Notes: generated from the letters alone by a model not told the origin. Numbered from the stretch's first letter, positions 1-5,653 are shown. The stretch is DNA of 12,977 nucleotides from Parcubacteria group bacterium CG11_big_fil_rev_8_21_14_0_20_39_22 (GCA_002787175.1 PCWC01000074.1:1-12977); one strand, 5' to 3'. Made by a program: numbers and translations.

Positions 1-118
1 ACATGGTTTTAGATAATTAAAGAAATACCTTTAAACAGAGCTGTACTTTATCATATTCAGCCCCCGAAAAGTTTCTTTAGCCCGGGATTTCATTGTTTAA
101 TTTTATCACACTTACAAA

Positions 119-148
119 AGAAAACACTCTACAGACAGAGTGTTTTCT
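119..148 (-). terminator. Hairpin terminator after the SWIB gene
   Basis: Perfect 12-bp inverted repeat: AGAAAACACTCT at 119-130 and AGAGTGTTTTCT at 137-148, with loop ACAGAC. It begins about 20 nt past the SWIB stop. Read on the minus strand, the 3' arm ends in a T-rich tract, as expected of an intrinsic terminator. The A/T-rich stem base could also act in the other direction. Confidence 0.7.
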
Positions 149-169
149 TCGACCAAAATATACCTGGTG

Positions 170-424
170 TTACGACAGATGTTTTGAAACGAGTTTTGTC
201 ATTTCAAACATTGAGACATTCTCTTTACCGCCGAAAACTTTCTTTAGATTTTCATCCGCTACTATATTGCGTCTGTTTTTAGGATCTTGAAGATCTTTAC
301 CTTTGATATAAACCCAAAGTTTCTTAACAACCTCTGATCGAGGCATAGGACCTTTACCGACTACTTCCGCCAACTCAGGAGAAATATTCATCGGTTTCAT
401 AAATGCAGAATTTGCTTTTGGCAT
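170..424 (-). CDS. SWIB/MDM2-domain protein
   Basis: This 84-residue protein is essentially one SWIB domain. Visible family features are the N-terminal PMNISPELAEVVG segment, the MPRSEVVKKLWVYIK helix, the LQDPKNRRNI stretch and the C-terminal FGGKENVSMFEMTKLVSKHL segment. The fold is best known from eukaryotic SWI/SNF subunits, but small stand-alone bacterial versions occur, for example in Chlamydiae, and are thought to associate with DNA or chromatin. No catalytic residues are expected and the role here is unknown. No Shine-Dalgarno sequence is visible. A -10-like AATAAT (432-437) lies 7 nt before the ATG, and a TTGACA box lies further upstream (483-488). A hairpin terminator follows the stop, so it is probably monocistronic. 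Family confidence is high; function is not assigned. Confidence 0.85.
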   Translation of the reverse strand: MPKANSAFMKPMNISPELAEVVGKGPMPRSEVVKKLWVYIKGKDLQDPKNRRNIVADENLKKVFGGKENVSMFEMTKLVSKHLS

Positions 425-458
425 AGTACTTATTATTTTAATTGATAACTATCTTACG

Positions 459-488
459 ATATAACAAAAATCATATCATCTCTGTCAA
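459..488 (-). promoter_or_regulatory. Possible upstream promoter of the SWIB gene
   Basis: On the minus strand, a perfect -35 TTGACA (complement at 483-488) is followed after 18 nt by TTATAT (complement at 459-464). The -10 match is mediocre. A second -10-like AATAAT (complement at 432-437) sits 7 nt before the ATG, so either could be used. Confidence 0.35.
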
Positions 489-634
489 ATTTGTCCATGG
501 CACTACAATTAGACCATAATTTACATTTTTTTATAATTCTATGGATATATATCCTATTTACGAACCTCTTTGAATTACATCAAACAAGTTTGAGGTGTTT
601 AGCTCTCCTAATATAGTAGCAAAAAGACCTGCTA

Positions 635-919
635 TCACTTGTCTATCGGAATAGAATTTGAATTGATTAAACTTAGCTTTCTTTCCCGTCGCCAACCTTT
701 TATTTCCAACTCTCTTTTAAGAGCCGATGACCTATCAAGACATTTCTCTGTGTACACAATTTTCCGCACCTTCCTGGAGCTGGTATAGTGACCGCCACGA
801 CTGGCTCGGTGTTCCTCAAATCTACGCTCTACATTCGTGGTTATTCCAGTGTAAAGAGAGCTATCGGCACATTCAAGTATATACACAAAATATGCTTTTC
901 TTTTTTCTGTCATCGTCAT
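635..919 (-). CDS. GIY-YIG nuclease-family protein (UPF0213 type)
   Basis: A 94-residue stand-alone GIY-YIG domain. The first motif reads YIL (residues 13-15) and the second YTG (23-25), inside the typical AYFVYILECADSSLYTGIT block. Arg32/Arg33 supply the family arginine and Glu70 in SALKRELEIKG is the likely metal-binding glutamate, so the usual catalytic set appears intact. Proteins of this short type are widespread and few have a known role; small nuclease activity in DNA processing is assumed from the fold. Start: two in-frame ATGs lie 6 bases apart (919 and 913) and neither has a good Shine-Dalgarno sequence, so the first two residues are uncertain. The gene is followed on its strand by about 210 nt without a convincing gene. 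Confidence 0.85.
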   Translation of the reverse strand: MTMTEKRKAYFVYILECADSSLYTGITTNVERRFEEHRASRGGHYTSSRKVRKIVYTEKCLDRSSALKRELEIKGWRRERKLSLINSNSIPIDK

Positions 920-1014
920 TAATCAATACATTCTGATCTGGTACGTACTATGTCAGGTGGAGTAGAGGATGCTCTTTAATCATTTTGATTACTCGGGACA
1001 TGTCTGTGTCGACC

Positions 1015-1491
1015 TTAACCCTGTCGCGCTGCATCAATAACGGCTACATCGATTTTTTTCATGGTCATCATTGCATCGAAAGCTCGTTTTGCTTCTTCGC
1101 CACCAACTGCCAACGCCTCGATTAGCGTACGCGGTGTTATCTGCCATGATACCCCAAAGCGATCCTTACACCACCCGCAATCACTCTCTTTGCCACCGTT
1201 TTCAACTATCTCATTCCAATAGCGATCCGTTTCCTCTTGATTGTCCGTTGCTATCTGGAAAGAAAATGCTTCACTTTGTTTAAAGGTAGGACCACCATTC
1301 AAACCGACACAAGGGATTCCGCAGACGGTAAACTCTACTGTAAGCACATTGCCCTTTTTACCACCTGGAAAATCATTAGGTGCATAAAAAATATTAGTTA
1401 CTTTACTATCAGGAAAAGTGTCTGCATAAAAGTTTGCCGCTTCTTCTGCTTCCTTATCAAACCATAAACAAATTGTATTTTTTGGTATCAT
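1015..1491 (-). CDS. VOC-family PhnB-like protein (3-dmu-9_3-mt domain)
   Basis: A 158-residue glyoxalase/bleomycin-resistance (VOC) fold protein of the PhnB / 3-demethylubiquinone-9 3-methyltransferase-like family. Visible signatures: ICLWFDKEAEEAANFYADTF near the N-terminus, GNVLTVEFTVCGIPCVGLNGGP in the middle, then EAFSFQIATDNQEETDRYW and CGWCKDRFGVSWQITP, ending with the family-typical MMTMKKIDVAVID. Despite the family name there is no methyltransferase motif, and the substrate is unknown. Start: an upstream in-frame ATG at 1512 would add seven residues, but that stretch contains the promoter TGGTATAAT. The ATG at 1491 lies 6 nt past the -10 and starts at the conserved MIPKNTICLWF, so it was chosen. 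The mRNA is probably leaderless. Confidence 0.88.
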   Translation of the reverse strand: MIPKNTICLWFDKEAEEAANFYADTFPDSKVTNIFYAPNDFPGGKKGNVLTVEFTVCGIPCVGLNGGPTFKQSEAFSFQIATDNQEETDRYWNEIVENGGKESDCGWCKDRFGVSWQITPRTLIEALAVGGEEAKRAFDAMMTMKKIDVAVIDAARQG

Positions 1492-1497
1492 ATTTTT

Positions 1498-1506
1498 ATT
1501 ATACCA
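1498..1506 (-). promoter_or_regulatory. Extended -10 promoter of the VOC gene
   Basis: On the minus strand the sequence is TGGTATAAT: a perfect TATAAT (complement at 1498-1503) preceded by the TGn extension. The ATG at 1491 begins after 6 nt, where transcription itself should start. No good -35 is visible, as is common for extended -10 promoters. Confidence 0.6.
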
Positions 1507-1615
1507 CGACAAGTTCGATTCTTAGATCCTGCTGCAAACGACTCTCTATATCATCTGTTTGTCCGATGTTCCAAGACTTATCGTCCCGATTCTCCAAAAC
1601 ATATACTTTGTGCAT
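1499..1615 (-). pseudogene. Truncated GIY-YIG nuclease remnant
   Basis: A 38-codon open frame starts at the ATG at 1615. It reads MHKVYVLENRDDKSWNIGQT, then DDIESRLQQDLRIELVVV and stop. The first part is a clear N-terminal half of a GIY-YIG domain of the 'YVLEN..D.SWYIGQT.DIE.RL' type. Two things suggest it is broken. The second motif reads NIG where YIG is expected, which removes the family tyrosine. The protein also ends right after the RLQ helix, so the rest of the domain, with the metal-binding glutamate, is gone. Its stop codon overlaps the VOC promoter, so the missing 3' part was probably replaced by VOC-side sequence. It differs clearly from the intact GIY-YIG gene at 635-919, so it is not a duplicate. 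Confidence 0.55.
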
Positions 1616-1624
1616 AATTTCTTG

Positions 1625-1657
1625 GTCCCGCAAAACTCCTTCCATTCGTTGCGGGAC
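1625..1657. other. Hairpin upstream of the GIY-YIG remnant
   Basis: GTCCCGCAA (1625-1633) and TTGCGGGAC (1649-1657) form a 9-bp perfect stem with a 15-nt loop. There is no T-run on either side. It lies in the 5' region of the GIY-YIG remnant and may be part of its original leader. Confidence 0.35.
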
Positions 1658-1736
1658 TCACAAAAATTAACACTCTCGGCTCTCCACGAGATGAGCGATC
1701 CTGCGAGCGAATTTTTCATGACTGCCACTCAGGTAA

Positions 1737-1957
1737 TCTCACTACTCGCTCCTGTTAGTCGCTGCGTTTTAGAAACACCACAGGAGTACTTCTTGTTTGA
1801 TAAATCAAACAATGTCGCCCACGGTTTCTAACGCTTCGCTGTTTTCCTCCACGGGAAACCTCCACGTTTCCCGACCCCTTCGACAGGTTCGAGTCCTCGT
1901 ACTCGGCGAAAACGCAATTTTTTAATATCAAAGAGATATTTAAAAATTTCGTTGCTG
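1737..1957. repeat. Left direct repeat copy (R1)
   Basis: Two blocks match the right copy at 5475-5653 in the same orientation. 1737-1776 equals 5475-5514 over 40 nt, and 1818-1957 matches 5514-5653 over 140 nt with only two differences that I can see. Between them R1 carries about 41 extra bases (1777-1817) that R2 lacks, including a hairpin of TTGTTTGAT and ATCAAACAA around AA (1793-1812). R1 has no convincing coding content; open frames over it arise from the repeat. It ends in GTTGCTG, the sequence that in R2 enters the tRNA-Gln 3' end. Confidence 0.9.
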
Positions 1958-1966
1958 TGTCTCCTG

Positions 1967-2046
1967 AACAAAATCCGAACTTTTTTCCAAAACAATCCGA
2001 GCGGGGACTAATCTGCGCGCCTCGTCCGCTCCCTTCGGTCGCGGGA
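1967..2046. repeat. Left arm of 80-bp inverted repeat
   Basis: This stretch is the reverse complement of 5379-5458 with about three mismatches in 80 positions. It starts with AACAAAATCCGAAC and ends with GGTCGCGGGA. The arms enclose the 39-residue protein, LexA-MTase, effector and XRE genes. Terminal inverted repeats suggest a cassette moved as a unit, but there is no transposase between the arms and no clear target-site duplication outside them. Confidence 0.9.
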
Positions 2047-2277
2047 GGCGCTTCCTCTCCGCGTTTTGTGGTAGTTTGAAACTCTGTGGCTTCGTTCACT
2101 GGTCGTGGTAACGTCATAATACAAAACAAGTGTTTTATAAATAAAACACTTGTTCGAGCAGGGTAAACCTTTCTGCCGCCATCATAGATTTGCATTTTAA
2201 CTATCAAATTTTATACAGACATTCCTCTACCCATCAGGCGCGTCATAATCCAGTTATTTTTGCTCAGTTTGACCTTG
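2047..2277. other. Intergenic region with one strong palindrome
   Basis: No convincing gene lies between the inverted-repeat arm and the small CDS at 2278. The only clear structure is the palindrome at 2125-2154, described separately. The rest has mixed composition with no recognisable RNA or promoter. Confidence 0.5.
2125..2154 (-). terminator. Palindromic terminator after the 39-residue gene
   Basis: Perfect 14-bp arms, AACAAGTGTTTTAT (2125-2138) and ATAAAACACTTGTT (2141-2154), around AA. On the minus strand the stem ends in TTGTTTTGTATT, a T-rich tail. It lies about 124 nt beyond the stop of the minus-strand gene at 2278, so it may end that transcript. Confidence 0.5.
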
Positions 2278-2397
2278 TTATCTACCTCTTCGTTGACGCA
2301 ACGCACTTGCCGCCACAGACTTCTCTTTTTTACGAGGAAGATCTTTTTTTAGCAACCTTGACGCAAGTTTTCCAACTTTTTTACTTGTCTTTGCCAT
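2278..2397 (-). CDS. Small basic protein, 39 residues
   Basis: ATG at 2397 to TAA at 2278 gives a 39-residue, strongly basic protein that begins MAKTSKKVGKLASRLLKKD and ends SVAASALRQRRGR. The K.V...AS..L....(K)S.A.SAL.QR layout resembles a class of small bacterial proteins I have seen annotated as hypothetical; I know no function for it. It is rich in Lys/Arg with short amphipathic stretches and has no membrane segment, so nucleic-acid binding is possible but unproven. It sits inside the inverted-repeat island, divergent from the LexA-MTase gene across a 107-nt gap that must hold both promoters. No Shine-Dalgarno sequence is visible. Short length limits confidence, but amino-acid use looks like real protein. 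Confidence 0.6.
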   Translation of the reverse strand: MAKTSKKVGKLASRLLKKDLPRKKEKSVAASALRQRRGR

Positions 2398-2452
2398 ATC
2401 AATTTAAATAAGTTTGTTTAATAATTTCGACCTTAAATATAAAATTGCTTTT

Positions 2453-2468
2453 TGTGGATTTATCCACA
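2453..2468. promoter_or_regulatory. Palindromic operator candidate containing a DnaA-box sequence
   Basis: TGTGGA (2453-2458) and TCCACA (2463-2468) form a perfect 6-bp inverted repeat around TTTA. It abuts the -35 element of the LexA-MTase promoter and lies 37 nt before the ATG, the position expected for an autoregulatory site. The right half reads TTATCCACA (2460-2468), identical to the consensus DnaA box, so DnaA binding is a competing explanation. Confidence 0.5.
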
Positions 2469-2497
2469 TTGCTAATTTTCTATTTATTTTCTACAAT
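2469..2497 (+). promoter_or_regulatory. Promoter of the LexA-MTase gene
   Basis: TTGCTA (2469-2474), a 17-nt spacer and TACAAT (2492-2497). The ATG at 2505 follows after 7 nt, so the mRNA would be leaderless. This supports the internal start over the upstream ATG at 2445. Confidence 0.6.
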
Positions 2498-2504
2498 ATC
2501 ATAC

Positions 2505-3953
2505 ATGATTACTAAAAAGCAAAAAAACGTTCTAGAATTCATAAAAAAATTCCAACAAAAAGAAGCAATGTCTCCTTCGTTGGAAGAAATTAAAAATAAA
2601 TTTGGATTAGCATCAGTCTCTACCGCTTCATATTATGTAGAGAAGTTAGAGACTAAGGGTTTTTTAAAAAAGGATAATAAACAACATCGAGGTATATCTG
2701 TATTTGAAAATGAATCAATGGTTAAAATTCCATTATTAGGAATTATTGCTGCGGGAGAACCAATACAAGCGATAGAAAATCGTGAAGAAATAGCTTTGCC
2801 AAAAAGTAGAATAAAAAATTACGATAATGTCTATGCCTTAAGAGTTTCTGGAGACAGTATGGTAGAAGAAAATATTCAAGATGGGGATGTTGTTATAATA
2901 AAAGAGACTAAAACTCCAATAAATGGAGATAAGGTTGTCGCATTAATAGATGGAGATAATGCCACATTAAAGACTTTTTATAGAGAAAAAAACAGAATCC
3001 TACTTAAACCTGCAAACAAAAAATATGATCCTATTATTATAGACAAAAATAGAAAGCTAGAAATCCAAGGAGTTATGGTTGATATTGTAAAACAATCTTT
3101 CAACAATCTAACAGATATTAAATTTACTGAAAAGACACCGAATAAAAAAACTAACATTCCTCTTAATAAAGTAATTTGTGGAGATTGTGTTAGTGTCATG
3201 AAAACCATGCCTGATAATTCTGTTGATATGGTCGTAACTTCTCCACCTTATGATGATGTTAGAAATTATAATGGATTTAGTTTTAATTTACATGATACAG
3301 GAAAAGAAATTTTTAGAATTTTAAAGGAAGGCGGAATTGTTGCCATGGTCATTCAAGACCAAACAAAAAACTTTGGTAAAAGCTTAACCTCTTTTAGAAC
3401 AATAGTTGACTGGGTAGATAATATAGGTTTCAAACTTTTTGAAACTGTAATCTACAGAAAACATGGAACGGAGGGGGCTTGGTGGACTAAAAGATTTCGT
3501 GTTGATCATGAATATATGCCTATTTTTATTAAAGGAGAACGTCCAGCATATTTTAATAAAGAAAATTTAAAAATTCCCTCAAAGCATGGTGGAAAAGTTA
3601 TGACAGGTAGTGGCAACAGAAGAACTGATGGAACAACAACAAAAACAATAACAAGACCAATAAATTTAACAAAATGCAGAGGAACCATTTGGGATTATTT
3701 AAATGCAGGCGATAAGAACCCACTTAAAAGAAAACATCCGGCAGTATTTCCTGACCAAATTCCTGTAGATTTCATAGAATGTTTTTGTCCTCCAAAAGGG
3801 GTTGTTCTCGATCCATTTGTAGGATCTGGTTCAACACTAGTCGCAGCTAAAAAACTTAGTAGAAACTATATAGGAATTGATATTTCAAAAGAGTATTGTG
3901 ATCTAACAGAAGAAAGATTAAAAAAAGACACACCTACAACTTTATTTGAATAA
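2505..3953 (+). CDS. LexA-like S24 repressor fused to a beta-class DNA methyltransferase
   Basis: A 482-residue two-part protein. Residues 1-65 match the LexA winged-helix domain (MITKKQKNVLEFIKKF start, SPSLEEIKNKFG helix, HRGI end). Residues 72-198 are an S24 latch/peptidase domain with cleavage site Ala83-Gly84 in GIIAAGEP, nucleophile Ser118 in SGDSM and general-base Lys156 in ATLKTF. After a short linker, 223-482 form an amino-methyltransferase with catalytic TSPPY at 245-249 and SAM-binding DPFVGSGST at 436-444, followed by NYIGIDI. The order motif IV then motif I marks a beta-class enzyme making N4-methylcytosine or N6-methyladenine; the target is not readable. Start: the ATG at 2445 would add 20 non-homologous residues covering the promoter, so 2505 was chosen. 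It is A/T-richer than the housekeeping genes and ends 5 nt from the convergent effector gene. Expected role: self-regulated modification enzyme that responds to RecA/DNA damage. Confidence 0.9.
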   Translation: MITKKQKNVLEFIKKFQQKEAMSPSLEEIKNKFGLASVSTASYYVEKLETKGFLKKDNKQHRGISVFENESMVKIPLLGIIAAGEPIQAIENREEIALPKSRIKNYDNVYALRVSGDSMVEENIQDGDVVIIKETKTPINGDKVVALIDGDNATLKTFYREKNRILLKPANKKYDPIIIDKNRKLEIQGVMVDIVKQSFNNLTDIKFTEKTPNKKTNIPLNKVICGDCVSVMKTMPDNSVDMVVTSPPYDDVRNYNGFSFNLHDTGKEIFRILKEGGIVAMVIQDQTKNFGKSLTSFRTIVDWVDNIGFKLFETVIYRKHGTEGAWWTKRFRVDHEYMPIFIKGERPAYFNKENLKIPSKHGGKVMTGSGNRRTDGTTTKTITRPINLTKCRGTIWDYLNAGDKNPLKRKHPAVFPDQIPVDFIECFCPPKGVVLDPFVGSGSTLVAAKKLSRNYIGIDISKEYCDLTEERLKKDTPTTLFE

Positions 3954-3958
3954 AAACA

Positions 3959-4984
3959 TTATTCCATTTTATCTGGCGTTTCTAATGTATACTCTATATT
4001 TATCCCGCTCGTCATAGCCCAAGAAAGCGGATTTTTGTCTATGAAATCTTTAAAGTTGACGTTGGTTAAAGTTTTTCTGTCTTTTTCAAAACTACTTTTG
4101 GTAAATTTATATAGTTTAAATCCGTCCCAATTCCAAGAATGATTTTTATATTCCCATTTAGTTAGAGAACTGAGTAAATTTAGAAATTTCTCAACTCTTT
4201 CTACTGCATTTTGATTGATCTTATAATTTGAGCCGTCTTTTTCGGTGTTATAATGATCGCCATCTTTTGTTGAGATTTTTAGTCTATCACCTCTTTCATG
4301 AGGAACACTTATTTCATCTCTTTCTCTAAAAAAATTATTCATCTCTCTCATCAAATTAATTATCGTTGTATATTTTTCATTTTCGAAAATTATATTTAAT
4401 GGATTGTCCTTTTTTTCGGCATCCAGATAATTTAACCAATTTAAAACATTTTCAGGATAACTAAATAAAACATTAAAGACCCCGTCAGTAAAATATAATG
4501 CGGGTATAGAATCTTCATCTAAAATAACACTGGTATGTTCATTTACTATCCCCATTAGTATGTGAATTGTCGCTAGAGGATATTTTAGACGAAAATCATG
4601 TTTTCCATCATATTCTCTCAAATTGTTTGGTTGAATACAGTTTTTAAAATTTTCCTCCCAATTTACAGGTTTAGTTCTTTTATTTAGAAGTAGCATATGA
4701 TGACCAAGACTACGAATGTCGCTTCGGGAAATTTCCATATCTAAAAATACACAGTCTTTTGGCTTAACACCATCTTTTAGAAGCATGACTTTTCCGTCAT
4801 AAAAACCCTCGATAGTCCAATCAAAATAGTGAGACATAAACAATCCACAAAGTAGTCCATCACTATCCGGACTTAAAATTGCTTTATGATTTTTTTCAAC
4901 TATCCAAGGATATTTCTCAATTATATTTTTATAATCGATTTTATCGTTATGTCTATTTTCTAATAATCTTTGTATGTTTGACAT
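3959..4984 (-). CDS. Putative effector with DHH-phosphoesterase-like N-terminus
   Basis: A 341-residue protein that I do not recognise as a named family. The N-terminal 100 residues carry a pattern resembling DHH phosphoesterases: AILSPDSDGLLCGLFMSHYF (Asp40, Asp42, Gly43), a strand with an acidic residue in CVFLDMEIS (Asp82), and GHHMLLLN (His95-His96), where DHH enzymes have Asp-His-His. That Asp is Gly here, so metal binding may differ. The rest is predicted mostly helical with charged loops and has no clear PD-(D/E)XK, HNH or GIY-YIG motif. It lies 4 nt after an XRE regulator gene and converges with a DNA methyltransferase. In a restriction-modification locus that is where the nuclease or other effector would be, so restriction is the leading guess. 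Start: the ATG at 4984 follows the XRE stop; the in-frame ATG at 5032 would overlap the XRE gene by 44 nt. Confidence 0.7.
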   Translation of the reverse strand: MSNIQRLLENRHNDKIDYKNIIEKYPWIVEKNHKAILSPDSDGLLCGLFMSHYFDWTIEGFYDGKVMLLKDGVKPKDCVFLDMEISRSDIRSLGHHMLLLNKRTKPVNWEENFKNCIQPNNLREYDGKHDFRLKYPLATIHILMGIVNEHTSVILDEDSIPALYFTDGVFNVLFSYPENVLNWLNYLDAEKKDNPLNIIFENEKYTTIINLMREMNNFFRERDEISVPHERGDRLKISTKDGDHYNTEKDGSNYKINQNAVERVEKFLNLLSSLTKWEYKNHSWNWDGFKLYKFTKSSFEKDRKTLTNVNFKDFIDKNPLSWAMTSGINIEYTLETPDKME

Positions 4985-4988
4985 AAAT

Positions 4989-5210
4989 TTATTTAACGAA
5001 ATAATCCAAAGATTTTTTATAGAGTTTTGCAAATTCTTTCAACTGCAAAACATCAAATCGTCTTTGACCTGATTCTATTTTTGAAAGATAAGATTGAGTT
5101 TTGCCAAGTTTCTTTGCAACTTCTACTTGCCCAAGCCCAGCATCAAGACGTGCTTGTTTCAAGCGTTCAACGATTGCATTATGGTCTTTTGTATAAATTG
5201 CTCTAGGCAT
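4989..5210 (-). CDS. XRE-family HTH regulator
   Basis: A 73-residue protein that is one Cro/C1-type helix-turn-helix domain. The hallmark is RLDAGLGQVEVAKKLGKTQS followed by YLSKIESGQRRFDVLQLKEF; the recognition helix lies in KTQSYLSKIE. The size and position, directly before a putative restriction effector and opposite a methyltransferase, match controller (C) proteins of type II restriction-modification systems, which bind their own promoter and time effector expression. The effector ATG follows after 4 nt, so the pair is probably one transcript. A promoter with short direct repeats lies just upstream (5220-5249). The family is certain; the controller role is inferred from context. Confidence 0.88.
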   Translation of the reverse strand: MPRAIYTKDHNAIVERLKQARLDAGLGQVEVAKKLGKTQSYLSKIESGQRRFDVLQLKEFAKLYKKSLDYFVK

Positions 5211-5219
5211 TATTTATTA

Positions 5220-5249
5220 AGTATAGTATTCCATTGTGTATTATTCCAA
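5220..5249 (-). promoter_or_regulatory. Promoter and likely operator of the XRE-effector operon
   Basis: On the minus strand: TTGGAA (complement at 5244-5249), an 18-nt spacer and TATACT (complement at 5220-5225), with the ATG 9 nt further on. The motif TATTCC occurs twice with a 15-nt period (5227-5232 and 5242-5247), covering the spacer and -35. That is a plausible binding site for the XRE protein. A plus-strand TTGTGT (5234-5239), 17 nt and TATAAT (5257-5262) overlap it and could form a divergent promoter. Confidence 0.5.
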
Positions 5250-5262
5250 ACTGCCATATAAT

Positions 5263-5378
5263 GTATTTATGCTGACGGCGAAGCAAAACCAAAAAATTCC
5301 TTTCCATTTTTTGTCGGCTCCCCCCCACACCCCCCGCCGAAGAAAAGAAGAAAGGTAAGGAAAATTTTTGGTTTTTGC
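5263..5378. other. Intergenic, C-rich, no gene seen
   Basis: The stretch between the XRE promoter and the right inverted-repeat arm contains long C-runs around 5322-5337 and A-rich tracts. No credible gene or RNA was found. Open frames here are low-complexity. Confidence 0.5.
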
Positions 5379-5458
5379 TCCCGCGACCGCAGAGAGCGGA
5401 CGAGGTGCGCAGATTAGTCCCCGCTCGGATTGTTTTGGAAAAAAGTTCGGATTTTGTT
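5379..5458. repeat. Right arm of 80-bp inverted repeat
   Basis: Reverse complement of 1967-2046 with about three mismatches, near the inner end (GACCGCAGAGAG and GAGGTGCGC here versus GACCGAAGGGAG and GAGGCGCGC in the reverse complement of the left arm). Its outer end runs straight into a copy of the tRNA-Gln 3' end at 5456-5473. Confidence 0.9.
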
Positions 5459-5473
5459 GCTGCCGGACTTGGA
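5456..5473 (-). repeat. tRNA-Gln 3'-end fragment, att-like
   Basis: An 18-nt exact copy of 5647-5664, reading GTTGCTGCCGGACTTGGA on the plus strand. It contains the last 14 bases of the tRNA-Gln gene plus four bases beyond it. Short duplicates of a tRNA 3' end are what tyrosine-recombinase elements leave at attachment sites. No integrase is in the window. Confidence 0.7.
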
Positions 5474-5474
5474 G

Positions 5475-5653
5475 TCTCACTACTCGCTCCTGTTAGTCGC
5501 TGCGTTTTAGAAACCCACGGTTTCTAACACTTCGCTGTTTTCCTCCACGGGAAACCCCCACGTTTCCCGACCCCTTCGACAGGTTCGAGTCCTCGTACTC
5601 GGCGAAAACGCAATTTTTTAATATCAAAGAGATATTTAAAAATTTCGTTGCTG
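5475..5653. repeat. Right direct repeat copy (R2), abutting tRNA-Gln
   Basis: Matches R1 at 1737-1957 but lacks the 41-nt insertion. It contains nested hairpins: TTAGAAACC/GGTTTCTAA (5507-5527), CGGGAAAC/GTTTCCCG (5548-5569) and AATATC/GATATT (5620-5636). The last lies just downstream of the tRNA on the minus strand, next to an A/T tract, and may terminate tRNA transcription. The copy ends inside the last three bases of the tRNA gene. Confidence 0.9.

Noticed and set aside
1..92. Possible gene end or a 20-codon minus-strand ORF
   Set aside because: No start signal, no homology and too short; nothing can be supported in the first 118 bases.
558..713. Open minus-strand frame ending in SNLFDVIQRGS
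   Set aside because: Protein-like in places, but it has no ATG, overlaps the GIY-YIG gene and shows no family; likely chance.
1818..1920. Plus-strand tRNA-like T-arm, GGTTCGAGTCC, inside the direct repeat
   Set aside because: Only about three base pairs form next to the loop, and no acceptor, D or anticodon arms can be built. At most a degenerate tRNA trace.
1755..2207. 150-codon minus-strand open frame
   Set aside because: It covers R1 and an inverted-repeat arm. A similar peptide recurs at 5493-5939 only because the DNA is repeated; composition is low-complexity and there is no family likeness.
5241..5480. 79-codon minus-strand open frame
   Set aside because: Translates C-runs and the inverted repeat; no protein-like pattern.
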